Source of the DNA: an uncultured Haemophilus sp.
GTDB taxonomy: Bacteria; Pseudomonadota; Gammaproteobacteria; Enterobacterales; Pasteurellaceae
Assembly: GCA_905205995.1 (NCBI GenBank)
Contig: CAJLFU010000071.1
Location: 1-6,230, forward strand
Direction: 5' to 3'
Length of the DNA: 6,230 nucleotides
How positions within the stretch are numbered: the first letter of the stretch is position 1; the number at the start of each line of letters is the position of its first letter. Made by a program: the position numbers and the translations under genes. A model generated the notes under the pieces. The model searched no databases. It saw nothing but the letters and a program-made list of their open reading frames with translations, and had not been told where the DNA came from. This document shows, piece after piece, positions 1 through 4,956 of this stretch.

Positions 1-24
1 GAATCAAACGAAATTGATTTTCAG

Positions 25-46
25 GCACGCGTTAGGAAACGCGCGC
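25..46. repeat. REP-like hairpin next to IS end
   Basis: Imperfect palindrome: CGCGTT (28-33), loop AGGA, AACGCG (38-43). It extends by G25-C46 and C26-G45 around one A-C mismatch. It is followed by CTATCGTGGGG, which resembles the CTACGAGGGG that follows the second REP-like hairpin at 1902-1924. The resemblance in layout suggests the same loose family of REP-like elements, but the stem sequences differ, so membership is inferred. Bases 1-24 show nothing I can assign. Confidence 0.35.
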
Positions 47-55
47 TATCGTGGG

Positions 56-79
56 GTCCAGGTTTTGGGGTGCAGATCA
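56..79. mobile_element. IS3-type terminal inverted repeat, outer end facing right
   Basis: Read on the minus strand from 79, this begins TGATCTGCACCCCAAAA and ends TGGAC at 56. It matches the IS end at 1484-1507 in 21 of 24 positions, in inverted orientation. The sequence inside the repeat (towards position 1) is unlike that inside the right copy, as expected if one is the left and the other the right end of the same element type. The general form (TG start, C-rich then TTGGAC-like) resembles IS150-group IS3 ends as I remember them. Only about 25 bases look IS-derived before a REP-like hairpin begins, so this is probably a remnant. The outer end abuts an uptake signal at 80-88. Confidence 0.55.
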
Positions 80-88
80 AAGTGCGGT
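80..88 (+). other. DNA uptake signal sequence (Hin type)
   Basis: Perfect AAGTGCGGT, the core recognised for natural transformation in the Haemophilus influenzae clade. It lies just downstream of the yeiH stop codon and touches the IS end at 79. Together with the IS end it forms a 36-base block (56-91) matching 1472-1507 inverted, 33 of 36. Confidence 0.85.
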
Positions 89-104
89 CAATCTTAAGTG
101 AATT

Positions 105-1121
105 TTATATTAATTTTGATATTCCATAATTCACTAAAAATCCACCAACCACTAGCCATAAATAAATTAGTATTCCTAAAATCAGAGGTTTTAATCCTGC
201 TTTCTTGATTGCGCTTGCTTGTGTAGTTAAGCCGAGCGCAGCCATCGCTGAAATTAATAAGAAAGAATCGATTTCAACGAATAATTTCACAAGTTCTTTT
301 GGTAATAAATCAAAAGAATTAAAAATCGCAACGCCAATAAAAAGTACAGCAAACCAAGGAATTGTAATTTTGTGTGAGGTATTTTCTGATACCCCATCAC
401 TACGTGCTAATAACCAAGAAAGCATTAATAAAAATGGTGCGAGCATCATCACTCGGATCATTTTGGAAATGACGGCAGTATTCGCCACGATAGGATCAAT
501 ATTTTCCCCAATCGCATACACTTGAGCCACTTCGTGTACACTAGAACCAACATAAATACCGAATTGATGGGCGTTAATTAAATCTTGTGACCACGTGTAG
601 AACAAGGGGTAAGTAAAAATAGCAAGCGTCCCGAAAATGACCACTACGGCAATCGCCACTGAAACTTTATGAGATTCTGCTTTGGTAACAGGCTCTGCCG
701 CCATAACCGCTGCCGCACCACAAATACTACATCCTGCTCCAGTGAGATAAACCAATTGTTTATCCATTTTTAGATAACGAATGCCTAAAAGTGCGGTAAA
801 AAAGAAGGTTGAAATTAGCATAATCGCATCAGTGACAACAGCATTTAATCCTACATCGGCAATATCGCCAAAAGTGAGGCGGAAACCATACAGCACAATG
901 CCAGTGCGAAGAAGCGTGCCTTTCGCAAATAACACGCCTTTTTCCACTTGTGTTGAAAATTGCGGATAAATGGTATTGCCGATTGCCATTCCCAGCAAGA
1001 TGGCAATAATTAAAGCACTGATATGATAATGATGGGAAAAATCAGTGTTTCCTAAATAGTTAGCAAGTATAGCGATAATCGCAATAAATATAAGTCCGAA
1101 ATAAAAGGGACGAGTGTTCAT
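105..1121 (-). CDS. yeiH: YeiH/UPF0324 family membrane protein, putative sulfate exporter family
   Basis: A 338-residue inner-membrane protein with about ten hydrophobic segments spread over its whole length. It carries two signatures typical of the YeiH/UPF0324 family: GAGCSICGAAAVMAAEPV (about 128-145, with Cys131 and Cys134) and GSSVHEVAQV (192-201, with His196). The family is annotated as putative sulfate/sulfite exporter; the substrate is not settled, and nothing here resolves it. An upstream in-frame ATG would add 11 residues, but the ATG at 1121 has a strong ribosome site (AAGGAAAGG just upstream) and gives a length typical of the family, so I chose it. A gene fragment (1141-1302) ends about 20 bases upstream on the same strand, suggesting a former operon. 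An uptake signal lies inside the gene at 789-797. No disruption is visible. The gene is flanked on both sides by IS ends. Confidence 0.9.
   Translation of the reverse strand: MNTRPFYFGLIFIAIIAILANYLGNTDFSHHYHISALIIAILLGMAIGNTIYPQFSTQVEKGVLFAKGTLLRTGIVLYGFRLTFGDIADVGLNAVVTDAIMLISTFFFTALLGIRYLKMDKQLVYLTGAGCSICGAAAVMAAEPVTKAESHKVSVAIAVVVIFGTLAIFTYPLFYTWSQDLINAHQFGIYVGSSVHEVAQVYAIGENIDPIVANTAVISKMIRVMMLAPFLLMLSWLLARSDGVSENTSHKITIPWFAVLFIGVAIFNSFDLLPKELVKLFVEIDSFLLISAMAALGLTTQASAIKKAGLKPLILGILIYLWLVVGGFLVNYGISKLI
789..797 (+). other. DNA uptake signal sequence (Hin type)
   Basis: Perfect AAGTGCGGT, followed by an A-run as in the extended signal. It lies inside yeiH on the strand opposite to coding. 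Confidence 0.8.
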
Positions 1122-1140
1122 TTTTCCTTTCCTTAGTGAG

Positions 1141-1302
1141 TCAAGCGGTTTCATCTAAAATTTTGCCAAAATAGCTTTCGACTAAGCGACGAGTAACATC
1201 AGTTTGTGGATTAAATGAAAAACCTGAAGCGTGGGTGCAATAAGTTAAGCCATTTTCAGTTAAAAATGTTGGAATACTTGGCGCAGCCTGTAATTCTACA
1301 CT
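1141..1302 (-). pseudogene. 3' fragment of an unidentified gene upstream of yeiH
   Basis: Reading the minus strand, an open frame of 53 codons runs from just after a stop codon (1303-1305) to TGA at 1141-1143. It includes the segment PSIPTFLTENGLTYCTHASG and ends in YFGKILDETA. The composition looks like real coding sequence, but there is no credible start codon and the open frame ends abruptly upstream. I do not recognise the protein. The stop lies about 20 bases before the yeiH start with only the yeiH ribosome site between, which suggests the intact gene was co-transcribed with yeiH. It is most likely the truncated C-terminus of a deleted gene; the breakpoint should be near 1303. A small complete protein with an unusual start cannot be excluded. 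Confidence 0.5.
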
Positions 1303-1362
1303 TTAGCTTATGCAGAGCAGAAAATATAAAAATCTCAGATTTAGACGTAACATAACAAATGC

Positions 1363-1391
1363 ATTGTAATAAATTATGTGCCAAATTGTAA
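1363..1391 (-). promoter_or_regulatory. possible promoter for the yeiH transcript
   Basis: On the minus strand, TTACAA (1391-1386) and TACAAT (1368-1363) are separated by 17 bases. The -10 box is good and the -35 box is weak. It points toward the 1141-1302 fragment and yeiH. The rest of 1303-1412 shows no other feature I can support. Confidence 0.2.
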
Positions 1392-1422
1392 GGCATATTA
1401 GTAAAAATGGCTAGGATATTGA

Positions 1423-1483
1423 ATGTTTAATAGGGTTCAAAAGGAAATCAATCAAATTATTAATCGTGGTTTTGACCGCACTT
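1423..1483 (+). pseudogene. ycjX: ycjX 5' end, cut off by IS insertion
   Basis: An ATG at 1423 with a ribosome site (AGGA at 1413-1416) opens a frame beginning MFNRVQKEINQIINRGFDRT. This closely resembles the N-terminus of YcjX-family P-loop proteins, where NRG-DR is followed by a conserved LRLAVTGLSRSGKT nucleotide-binding loop; the comparison is from memory. Here the similarity stops after DRT-L, exactly where the IS end begins. Translation would run into the IS and stop at 1516-1518, giving a 31-residue peptide without the P-loop, so the gene is non-functional here. The codons for DRT contain the uptake signal at 1475-1483, so that signal belongs to ycjX, not to the IS. The remainder of ycjX is not found to the right of the IS in this window. 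Confidence 0.65.
1475..1483 (-). other. DNA uptake signal sequence (Hin type) at the IS boundary
   Basis: ACCGCACTT, the reverse complement of AAGTGCGGT, inside the ycjX start. It directly abuts the IS end at 1484, in the same arrangement as the left boundary at 79/80. Confidence 0.85.
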
Positions 1484-1507
1484 TGATCTGCCCCCCAAAA
1501 GTTGGAC
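1484..1507. mobile_element. IS3-type terminal inverted repeat (right end of the truncated IS)
   Basis: Begins TGATCTGCCCCCCAAAA and ends TGGAC at 1507, seven bases before the transposase stop codon on the minus strand. This is the expected place for the right end of an IS3-family element. It matches 56-79 inverted in 21 of 24 positions. The opposite end of this copy is not in the window, so no target duplication can be read. Confidence 0.65.
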
Positions 1508-1514
1508 AGGTTAG

Positions 1515-1830
1515 TTAACTTAAATATTGAGCTCGGTATTGCACTGGGCTCAATCCTTTTAAACCAAGTTTAATTCGTTTTTGGTTGTAATACACTAAAT
1601 ATTCTTCAATTTCAGCCTGTAATTCAGCAATTGAATGATAAGTCCGAGAGTAAAAGCACTCTGATTTTAGTATCGCAAAAAAACTTTCAATCACCGCATT
1701 ATCGTAGCAATTTCCTCGGCAACTCATACTTTGCACCGCTTTACCCTCCAACATCTTTACCCATTCCGCCGTGCCATACAATACACCTTGGTCGCTGTGA
1801 ATAATCGGGCATTCTGTCGGTTTAAGAATT
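1515..1830 (-). pseudogene. IS3-family transposase (OrfB), C-terminal remnant
   Basis: About 104 residues of the DDE integrase core, running from LKPTECPIIHSDQG to YRAQYLS. Visible landmarks are the second catalytic Asp in HSDQG, the motif SMSCRGNCYDNAV, and the catalytic Glu in ESFFAILKSE, with 34 residues between Asp and Glu. The C-terminal YYNQKRIK-LGLKGLSPVQYR block is typical of IS3-family OrfB. The first catalytic Asp, the rest of OrfB and all of OrfA are missing, so the remnant is inactive. The frame can be followed back to a TTG at 1841, but the codons upstream of 1831 come from the adjoining REP-like repeat, not from the transposase. The normal protein is roughly 270-290 residues. 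Confidence 0.85.
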
Positions 1831-1924
1831 GTAGCGTGCAACTTGTTGCACGAAATCGTGAATGCCCGAAAGGGTTAAATAACGTTCCGTGCGTGATTCG
1901 GTCGTGCATCAAGATGCACGCTAC
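1831..1924. repeat. inverted pair of REP-like hairpins (BIME-like module)
   Basis: Two 23-base units face each other. Unit 1 (1831-1853) starts GTAG, followed by stem CGTGCAA, loop CTTG and TTGCACG. Unit 2 (1902-1924) is its inverted partner with stem CGTGCAT, loop CAAG and ATGCACG, ending CTAC. Compared in the same orientation the units differ at only two positions, and those two pair with each other in the stem, so the change is compensatory. The GTAG foot plus palindrome is the layout of REP elements mobilised by RAYT (TnpA-REP) transposases. The spacer also holds a small CCCGAAAGGG hairpin. The pair starts exactly where transposase similarity ends. Confidence 0.7.
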
Positions 1925-2074
1925 GAGGGGTAAATAATCCTCCTATATGTTGAATTTTGGTTGTCAGCCTTGTTCATTATATAGCGAGGATTTTTTTCTG
2001 TTCATCGCTTAAGCTATTTGTCTCCATACGCATAGCGTATGGTTTTTATAGCCTGACTTTGCCTGGCTATAATC
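1925..2074. other. junction DNA with decayed-looking minus-strand micro-ORFs
   Basis: No intact gene is present. On the minus strand an 18-codon frame (ATG at 2033-2031, stop at 1979-1977) reads MRMETNSLSDEQKKILAI, which looks coding-like. Its stop overlaps the ATG of a second short frame (from 1977) as TAATG. Further on, AGGAGG (about 1938-1943) looks like a strong ribosome site, but no suitable start codon follows before the REP pair. TATAGCC (2047-2053) and GGCTATA (2065-2071) form a 7-base inverted repeat. One reading is that this is the wreck of a gene start cut by the REP/IS junction; chance cannot be excluded. Confidence 0.3.
2024..2047 (+). terminator. terminator-like hairpin
   Basis: A perfect 8-base stem CCATACGC (2024-2031), loop ATA, GCGTATGG (2035-2042), followed by TTTTT on the plus strand. 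No plus-strand gene is visible upstream, so what it would terminate is unclear. Confidence 0.4.
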
Positions 2075-2104
2075 AAAGGCCGTCTGAAAATTCAGACGGC
2101 TTTT
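2075..2104. terminator. bidirectional terminator made of an inverted Neisseria DNA uptake sequence pair
   Basis: GCCGTCTGAA (2079-2088) and its exact reverse complement TTCAGACGGC (2091-2100), separated by AA. The stem is extended by AAAG before and TTTT after. The 10-mer is the Neisseria DUS core. The left arm with its two preceding bases is AGGCCGTCTGAA, the AG-DUS variant described for Neisseria species. Inverted DUS pairs commonly serve as terminators in Neisseria. It lies 70 bases after the stop of the minus-strand hydrolase gene and is the natural terminator for it. In a genome using Hin-type uptake signals, this is a foreign signature. Confidence 0.85.
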
Positions 2105-2112
2105 ATATAACG

Positions 2113-2121
2113 AAGTGCGGT
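2113..2121 (+). other. DNA uptake signal sequence (Hin type)
   Basis: Perfect AAGTGCGGT followed by TAAATTTTTAGGTGTTTTTT, a good extended signal with two T-rich blocks. It lies between the Neisseria-type terminator and the hydrolase stop, so two uptake dialects occur within 40 bases. Confidence 0.85.
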
Positions 2122-2173
2122 TAAATTTTTAGGTGTTTTTTGTGAATTATCCTAAGAACTCAACCACTTGTTT

Positions 2174-3046
2174 TTAAAACTTCACTGTTTCACCATCTTC
2201 TGGAATTGCTACATTTTCAAGCTTATTTGCTTGGACAAATTGGCGTAAATCCTTACGGTAAACAGACATATGATTTACTGCATCCATGTGCACCGTGATA
2301 AGTTTTGTATTTGGTAGCATGTTACGAGCATGAGCAACATCTTGTAACCCCATAATAATGCCATCATTCGGAAAAGCTAAGGTACGCGCATCACCTGTGT
2401 TCATAATCATTACATCAGGTTTATAACGATTAATGGCTTTGTTTACTTCGGCAGTCCAAACTGTGTCACCAACCAAATAAACCGTTGGATGGTCTTTCGC
2501 TTGGAATGTTACGCCCATCGCCTCATCTAAAATCTCGGCTAATTGTGGTACAGCGTACATTTCCGTTGTGCCGTGAGAACCGCCGGTTTTATTTAAAATA
2601 ATACCTTCGAACTCCACCGGTTTTTCTAGCGATAAACTGGTTATGTTAGTAAAACCTTGCGCTTTGAGTAAGTCGCCATCCCGTTCATGTTGCACAAAAA
2701 TTTTGATGGATTTAGGTAAAATTTTTTGTGCAACCTCATCCCAATGATCTTCATGTGTATGAGTCAAAATAATGGCATCAACATCTTTGAAAGTATCTTC
2801 TGCTTTCATCGGTAATTCCACAAGTGGATTACGCAAATGGCTATTTAATGTTCCTTCAAAGCCTGCATAACGTCCTTTTTCAGCAAGCATCGGATCAATT
2901 AAAAAAGTTTTCCCTGCGTAGTTCAGACGACCAGTAGCATTGCGGATATGTTGGTAGCTATCAGTGTTTTTAGAGGCAAGATCTACAGCGAAAGTATTTG
3001 CGCTAATAGCCAATGCTGTAGTGCTAATTAAGGTTTTTAAGTTCAT
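2174..3046 (-). CDS. exported MBL-fold metallo-hydrolase
   Basis: A 290-residue protein. Residues 1-20 form a signal peptide (MNLKTLISTTALAISANTFA) with likely cleavage after Ala20, so it should act in the periplasm. The metallo-beta-lactamase fold metal ligands are clear: THTHEDH at 95-101 (His96, His98, Asp100, His101), His158 in GGSHGT, Asp194 in GDTVW, and a final His at 259 (alternatively 253). This is a complete two-zinc site of the UlaG-like broad group; the substrate cannot be told, and nothing marks it as a true beta-lactamase. The start at 3046 is chosen because it has AAGGA six bases upstream and gives a clean signal peptide; an upstream in-frame ATG at 3136 would add 30 residues with no ribosome site. 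The gene is divergent from a GlxA-type regulator and ends at a Neisseria-type terminator. A near-match to another neisserial uptake dialect lies at 2922-2933, so transfer is possible. Confidence 0.85.
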   Translation of the reverse strand: MNLKTLISTTALAISANTFAVDLASKNTDSYQHIRNATGRLNYAGKTFLIDPMLAEKGRYAGFEGTLNSHLRNPLVELPMKAEDTFKDVDAIILTHTHEDHWDEVAQKILPKSIKIFVQHERDGDLLKAQGFTNITSLSLEKPVEFEGIILNKTGGSHGTTEMYAVPQLAEILDEAMGVTFQAKDHPTVYLVGDTVWTAEVNKAINRYKPDVMIMNTGDARTLAFPNDGIIMGLQDVAHARNMLPNTKLITVHMDAVNHMSVYRKDLRQFVQANKLENVAIPEDGETVKF

Positions 3047-3085
3047 TGTTTTTCCTTTTCTGTACGTTATTGAATGAATAAACAT

Positions 3086-3091
3086 ATTATA
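3086..3091 (-). promoter_or_regulatory. -10 box for the MBL hydrolase gene
   Basis: On the minus strand this reads TATAAT, a perfect -10 box, about 40 bases upstream of the start codon. The -35 region is a weak T-rich TTTTTG at 17-base spacing. An 8-base palindrome TTGCGCAA (around 3103-3111) overlaps the spacer/-35 region and could be an operator. The facing regulator gene makes control from this interval likely, though this is inferred. Confidence 0.45.
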
Positions 3092-3187
3092 GTGAGAACA
3101 AAATTGCGCAAAAATAGATAAAAAATCAATAAACATAATAATCGGGTCATTTCTATGTTATGCTCATATCAAAGTAGGAGAAATAAA

Positions 3188-4141
3188 ATGAATAAACCCA
3201 CAGTTGCTTTGATTGTGTATGAACAAATGATGCCCATTCATTTTGCGATGGCATATTCCGTTTTTTCTATGTCGGATTTAAACGGCAAGCCGTTATTTGA
3301 GTGTAAAATCGTTAGCGATTCGGACAACCTGACAAACTCGCTATTTCACATACATTTAGATGGAGGTTTAGAGTGGTTGGAGAATGCCGATATTGTTGTG
3401 ATGACTGGATGGCATGATACTCAAGTGATGCCGAGTGAGGCTTTATTAACAGCATTACGGCAAGCGTATCAACGTGGTGCAACAGTAGTGGGGTTATGTT
3501 ATGGCGCCTATGTGTTAGCGTGCAGTGGCCTACTTAACGGCAAAAAAGCAACCACACATTGGTTGGGAGATAGTGATTTTACTAGTCGCTTTCCGCAGGT
3601 GAAATGGGATTTAAATCCTATTTATTTGGAACAAGATCGACTGATTACCTCAGCAGGAACGGCAGCTTCCATGGATTGTTGCCTTTCTATTGTCCGTAAA
3701 TTATATGGTGTGAAAATTGCCAATCATATTGCCCGAATACTGGTTATCCCCCCTCATCGTGAAGGCGGACAAGCACAATTTATCGAACGACCTATTTCTC
3801 GTTCCACACCTAATCATAATATCAATGCGTTGCTTGCTTATTTAAATGAAAATCTGACCGCACTTCATTCGACTGATAGCCTTGCCGAACGTTTGTCAAT
3901 GAGCCGTAGCACTTTCACCCGACATTTTCGCAAAGCAACTGGAATGTCATTAAATCAATGGTTAATTGAAGCAAGGCTACAGCGAGCAAGAGAGCTTTTG
4001 GAAAGCACAGATTTATCTATTACTGACATTGCAGAACAAAGTGGATTTCATAGCGATACCGCCTTGCGTCAGCACTTCTTGAAAAAACATAAGATTTCAC
4101 CGAATCGCTGGCGTAAGCAGTTTCAAATTGAGGATGTTTAG
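3188..4141 (+). CDS. GlxA-family transcriptional regulator (DJ-1/PfpI plus AraC domains)
   Basis: A 317-residue protein with two parts. Residues 1-185 form a DJ-1/PfpI-like (class I glutamine amidotransferase-like) domain with the nucleophile-elbow motif GLCYGAYVLA (Cys104) and ATTHW (His124). ITSAGTAASMDCC (153-165) and PPHREGGQAQF (188-198) are landmarks of GlxA/FtrA regulators. Residues about 212-312 form an AraC/XylS DNA-binding domain with two helix-turn-helix units, SLAERLSMSRSTFTRHF and ITDIAEQSGFHSDTALRQHF. In this family the amidase-like domain probably senses a small molecule and is not known to be catalytic. The ATG at 3188 follows TAGGAG at good spacing; the in-frame ATG at 3155 has no ribosome site. 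The gene is divergent from the hydrolase at 2174-3046, its likely target. An uptake signal sits in codons for the linker between domains (3857-3865). Confidence 0.88.
   Translation: MNKPTVALIVYEQMMPIHFAMAYSVFSMSDLNGKPLFECKIVSDSDNLTNSLFHIHLDGGLEWLENADIVVMTGWHDTQVMPSEALLTALRQAYQRGATVVGLCYGAYVLACSGLLNGKKATTHWLGDSDFTSRFPQVKWDLNPIYLEQDRLITSAGTAASMDCCLSIVRKLYGVKIANHIARILVIPPHREGGQAQFIERPISRSTPNHNINALLAYLNENLTALHSTDSLAERLSMSRSTFTRHFRKATGMSLNQWLIEARLQRARELLESTDLSITDIAEQSGFHSDTALRQHFLKKHKISPNRWRKQFQIEDV
3857..3865 (-). other. DNA uptake signal sequence (Hin type)
   Basis: ACCGCACTT inside the regulator gene, in the loosely conserved linker before the AraC domain, where such a signal costs little. Confidence 0.8.
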
Positions 4142-4155
4142 ATCTTTTTATTTTA

Positions 4156-4213
4156 AAGTGCGGTCAGATTTTTAGATGTTTTTGCAAATCTCCATCAAAA
4201 TTTGACCGCTTGT
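4156..4213. terminator. inverted uptake-signal pair, possible terminator of the GlxA-type gene
   Basis: A Hin-type AAGTGCGGT on the plus strand (4156-4164) faces ACCGCTTGT (4205-4213), whose complement ACAAGCGGT is the core of the Apl-type uptake signal of the other Pasteurellaceae clade. GCGGTCA (4160-4166) pairs with TGACCGC (4203-4209), and an inner AGATTT/AAATCT pair (4166-4171, 4186-4191) could help form a long hairpin. Inverted uptake-signal pairs often act as terminators in Haemophilus. The long loop and lack of a T-run directly after make termination uncertain. Confidence 0.45.
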
Positions 4214-4268
4214 GTGCTCTAAACCCAGTCTATTCCTCTTCCCTCGCTCCGTTAGGAAATTTGATTAG

Positions 4269-4304
4269 ATAAAAATAAAAAAGGTGAACCAAAATGCTCA
4301 CCTT
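4269..4304 (-). terminator. terminator of mdaB
   Basis: On the minus strand, AAGGTGA (4304-4298) pairs with TCACCTT (4287-4281) around a 10-base loop, followed by TTTTTTATTTTTATC. It begins 20 bases after the mdaB stop codon. A standard intrinsic terminator. Confidence 0.75.
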
Positions 4305-4323
4305 CTAAACTCATATTGTATAA

Positions 4324-4902
4324 TTATCCGAATACTTTTTCCAAATGTGCTTGGTAGTCTGCTAAGTATTGTTCTACTTGTGGATTTTTAATTACATCGT
4401 TACATAAAAATGTCGGCAGACGGGTCAAGCCGATGAATTCGTTGAGTTTGTGGAAAGGCATGTACACAGCATCCACGCCTTTGCCTTCGAAGAAGTCGCC
4501 TTCACGGGTGAACGCTTCAACAGGCGCATTCCACGTAAGCGAAAGCATGTGTTTTTTGCCTTGCAACAAGCCACCTGTGCCGTAGCCTTCAGTCGGATTG
4601 ACACGATGGCGACCATCACTGTGGTAAAGCTTGCCGTGTCCAGCGGTTAATACTTCGTCTATATATTTTTTCACTGTCCAAGGTTCGTGCATCCACCAAC
4701 CTGGCATTTGCCAAATCACCGCATCCATCCACAAGAATTTTTCAATTTCTGCTTCAACATCATAGCCCGCATCAATCACGGTTTCTTGTACATTGTGTCC
4801 AAGTGCGGTCAAAACTTCTTTCGCTTTTTTGTGAAGTGTATGGTTTAACTCACCGTGTGAATGTCCGAAATCTTTACCACCGTCTAGTAATAAAATATTC
4901 AT
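4324..4902 (-). CDS. mdaB: NADPH-dependent quinone reductase, MdaB family
   Basis: A 192-residue flavodoxin-fold protein, essentially the length of E. coli MdaB. Matching landmarks are MNILLLDGGKDFGHSHGELN at the N-terminus (the FAD phosphate loop region), FLWMDAVIWQMPGWWM (56-71), PWTVKKYIDEV (74-84), KKHMLSLTWNAPVEAF (116-131) and the C-terminal LPTFLCNDVIK. MdaB enzymes are cytosolic FAD proteins that reduce quinones by two electrons with NADPH, which avoids semiquinone radicals and protects against quinone and oxidative stress. The start has AGGAG at good spacing. An uptake signal lies within the gene (4801-4809). The gene is divergent from a LysR-type regulator 110 bases away, the usual layout for direct control, and has its own terminator, so it is probably monocistronic. 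Confidence 0.92.
   Translation of the reverse strand: MNILLLDGGKDFGHSHGELNHTLHKKAKEVLTALGHNVQETVIDAGYDVEAEIEKFLWMDAVIWQMPGWWMHEPWTVKKYIDEVLTAGHGKLYHSDGRHRVNPTEGYGTGGLLQGKKHMLSLTWNAPVEAFTREGDFFEGKGVDAVYMPFHKLNEFIGLTRLPTFLCNDVIKNPQVEQYLADYQAHLEKVFG
4801..4809 (+). other. DNA uptake signal sequence (Hin type)
   Basis: Perfect AAGTGCGGT followed by CAAAAC, inside mdaB on the non-coding-sense strand. Confidence 0.8.
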
Positions 4903-4956
4903 CTTTGCTCCTAAAATAAATAATTCAAAAAGGGATTTTATTATGCTGTTTTACTT

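Noticed and set aside
205..525. Plus-strand open frame of 106 codons
   Set aside because: Lies wholly antisense to yeiH, which has clear membrane segments and family motifs; no ribosome site.
781..969. Plus-strand open frame of 62 codons
   Set aside because: Antisense to yeiH; low-complexity Ser/Lys-rich translation without domain features.
1731..1937. Plus-strand open frame of 68 codons
   Set aside because: Antisense to the transposase remnant and runs through the REP pair; not protein-like.
3047..3136. 30-residue N-terminal extension of the hydrolase
   Set aside because: It would bury the signal peptide and include the TATAAT box; the start at 3046 has a good ribosome site.
3155..3187. 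Upstream start for the GlxA-type regulator
   Set aside because: No ribosome site before 3155, whereas 3188 follows TAGGAG and gives the usual N-terminus.
4425..4650. Short open frames on both strands within mdaB
   Set aside because: Shadows of mdaB, which is full length with conserved motifs.
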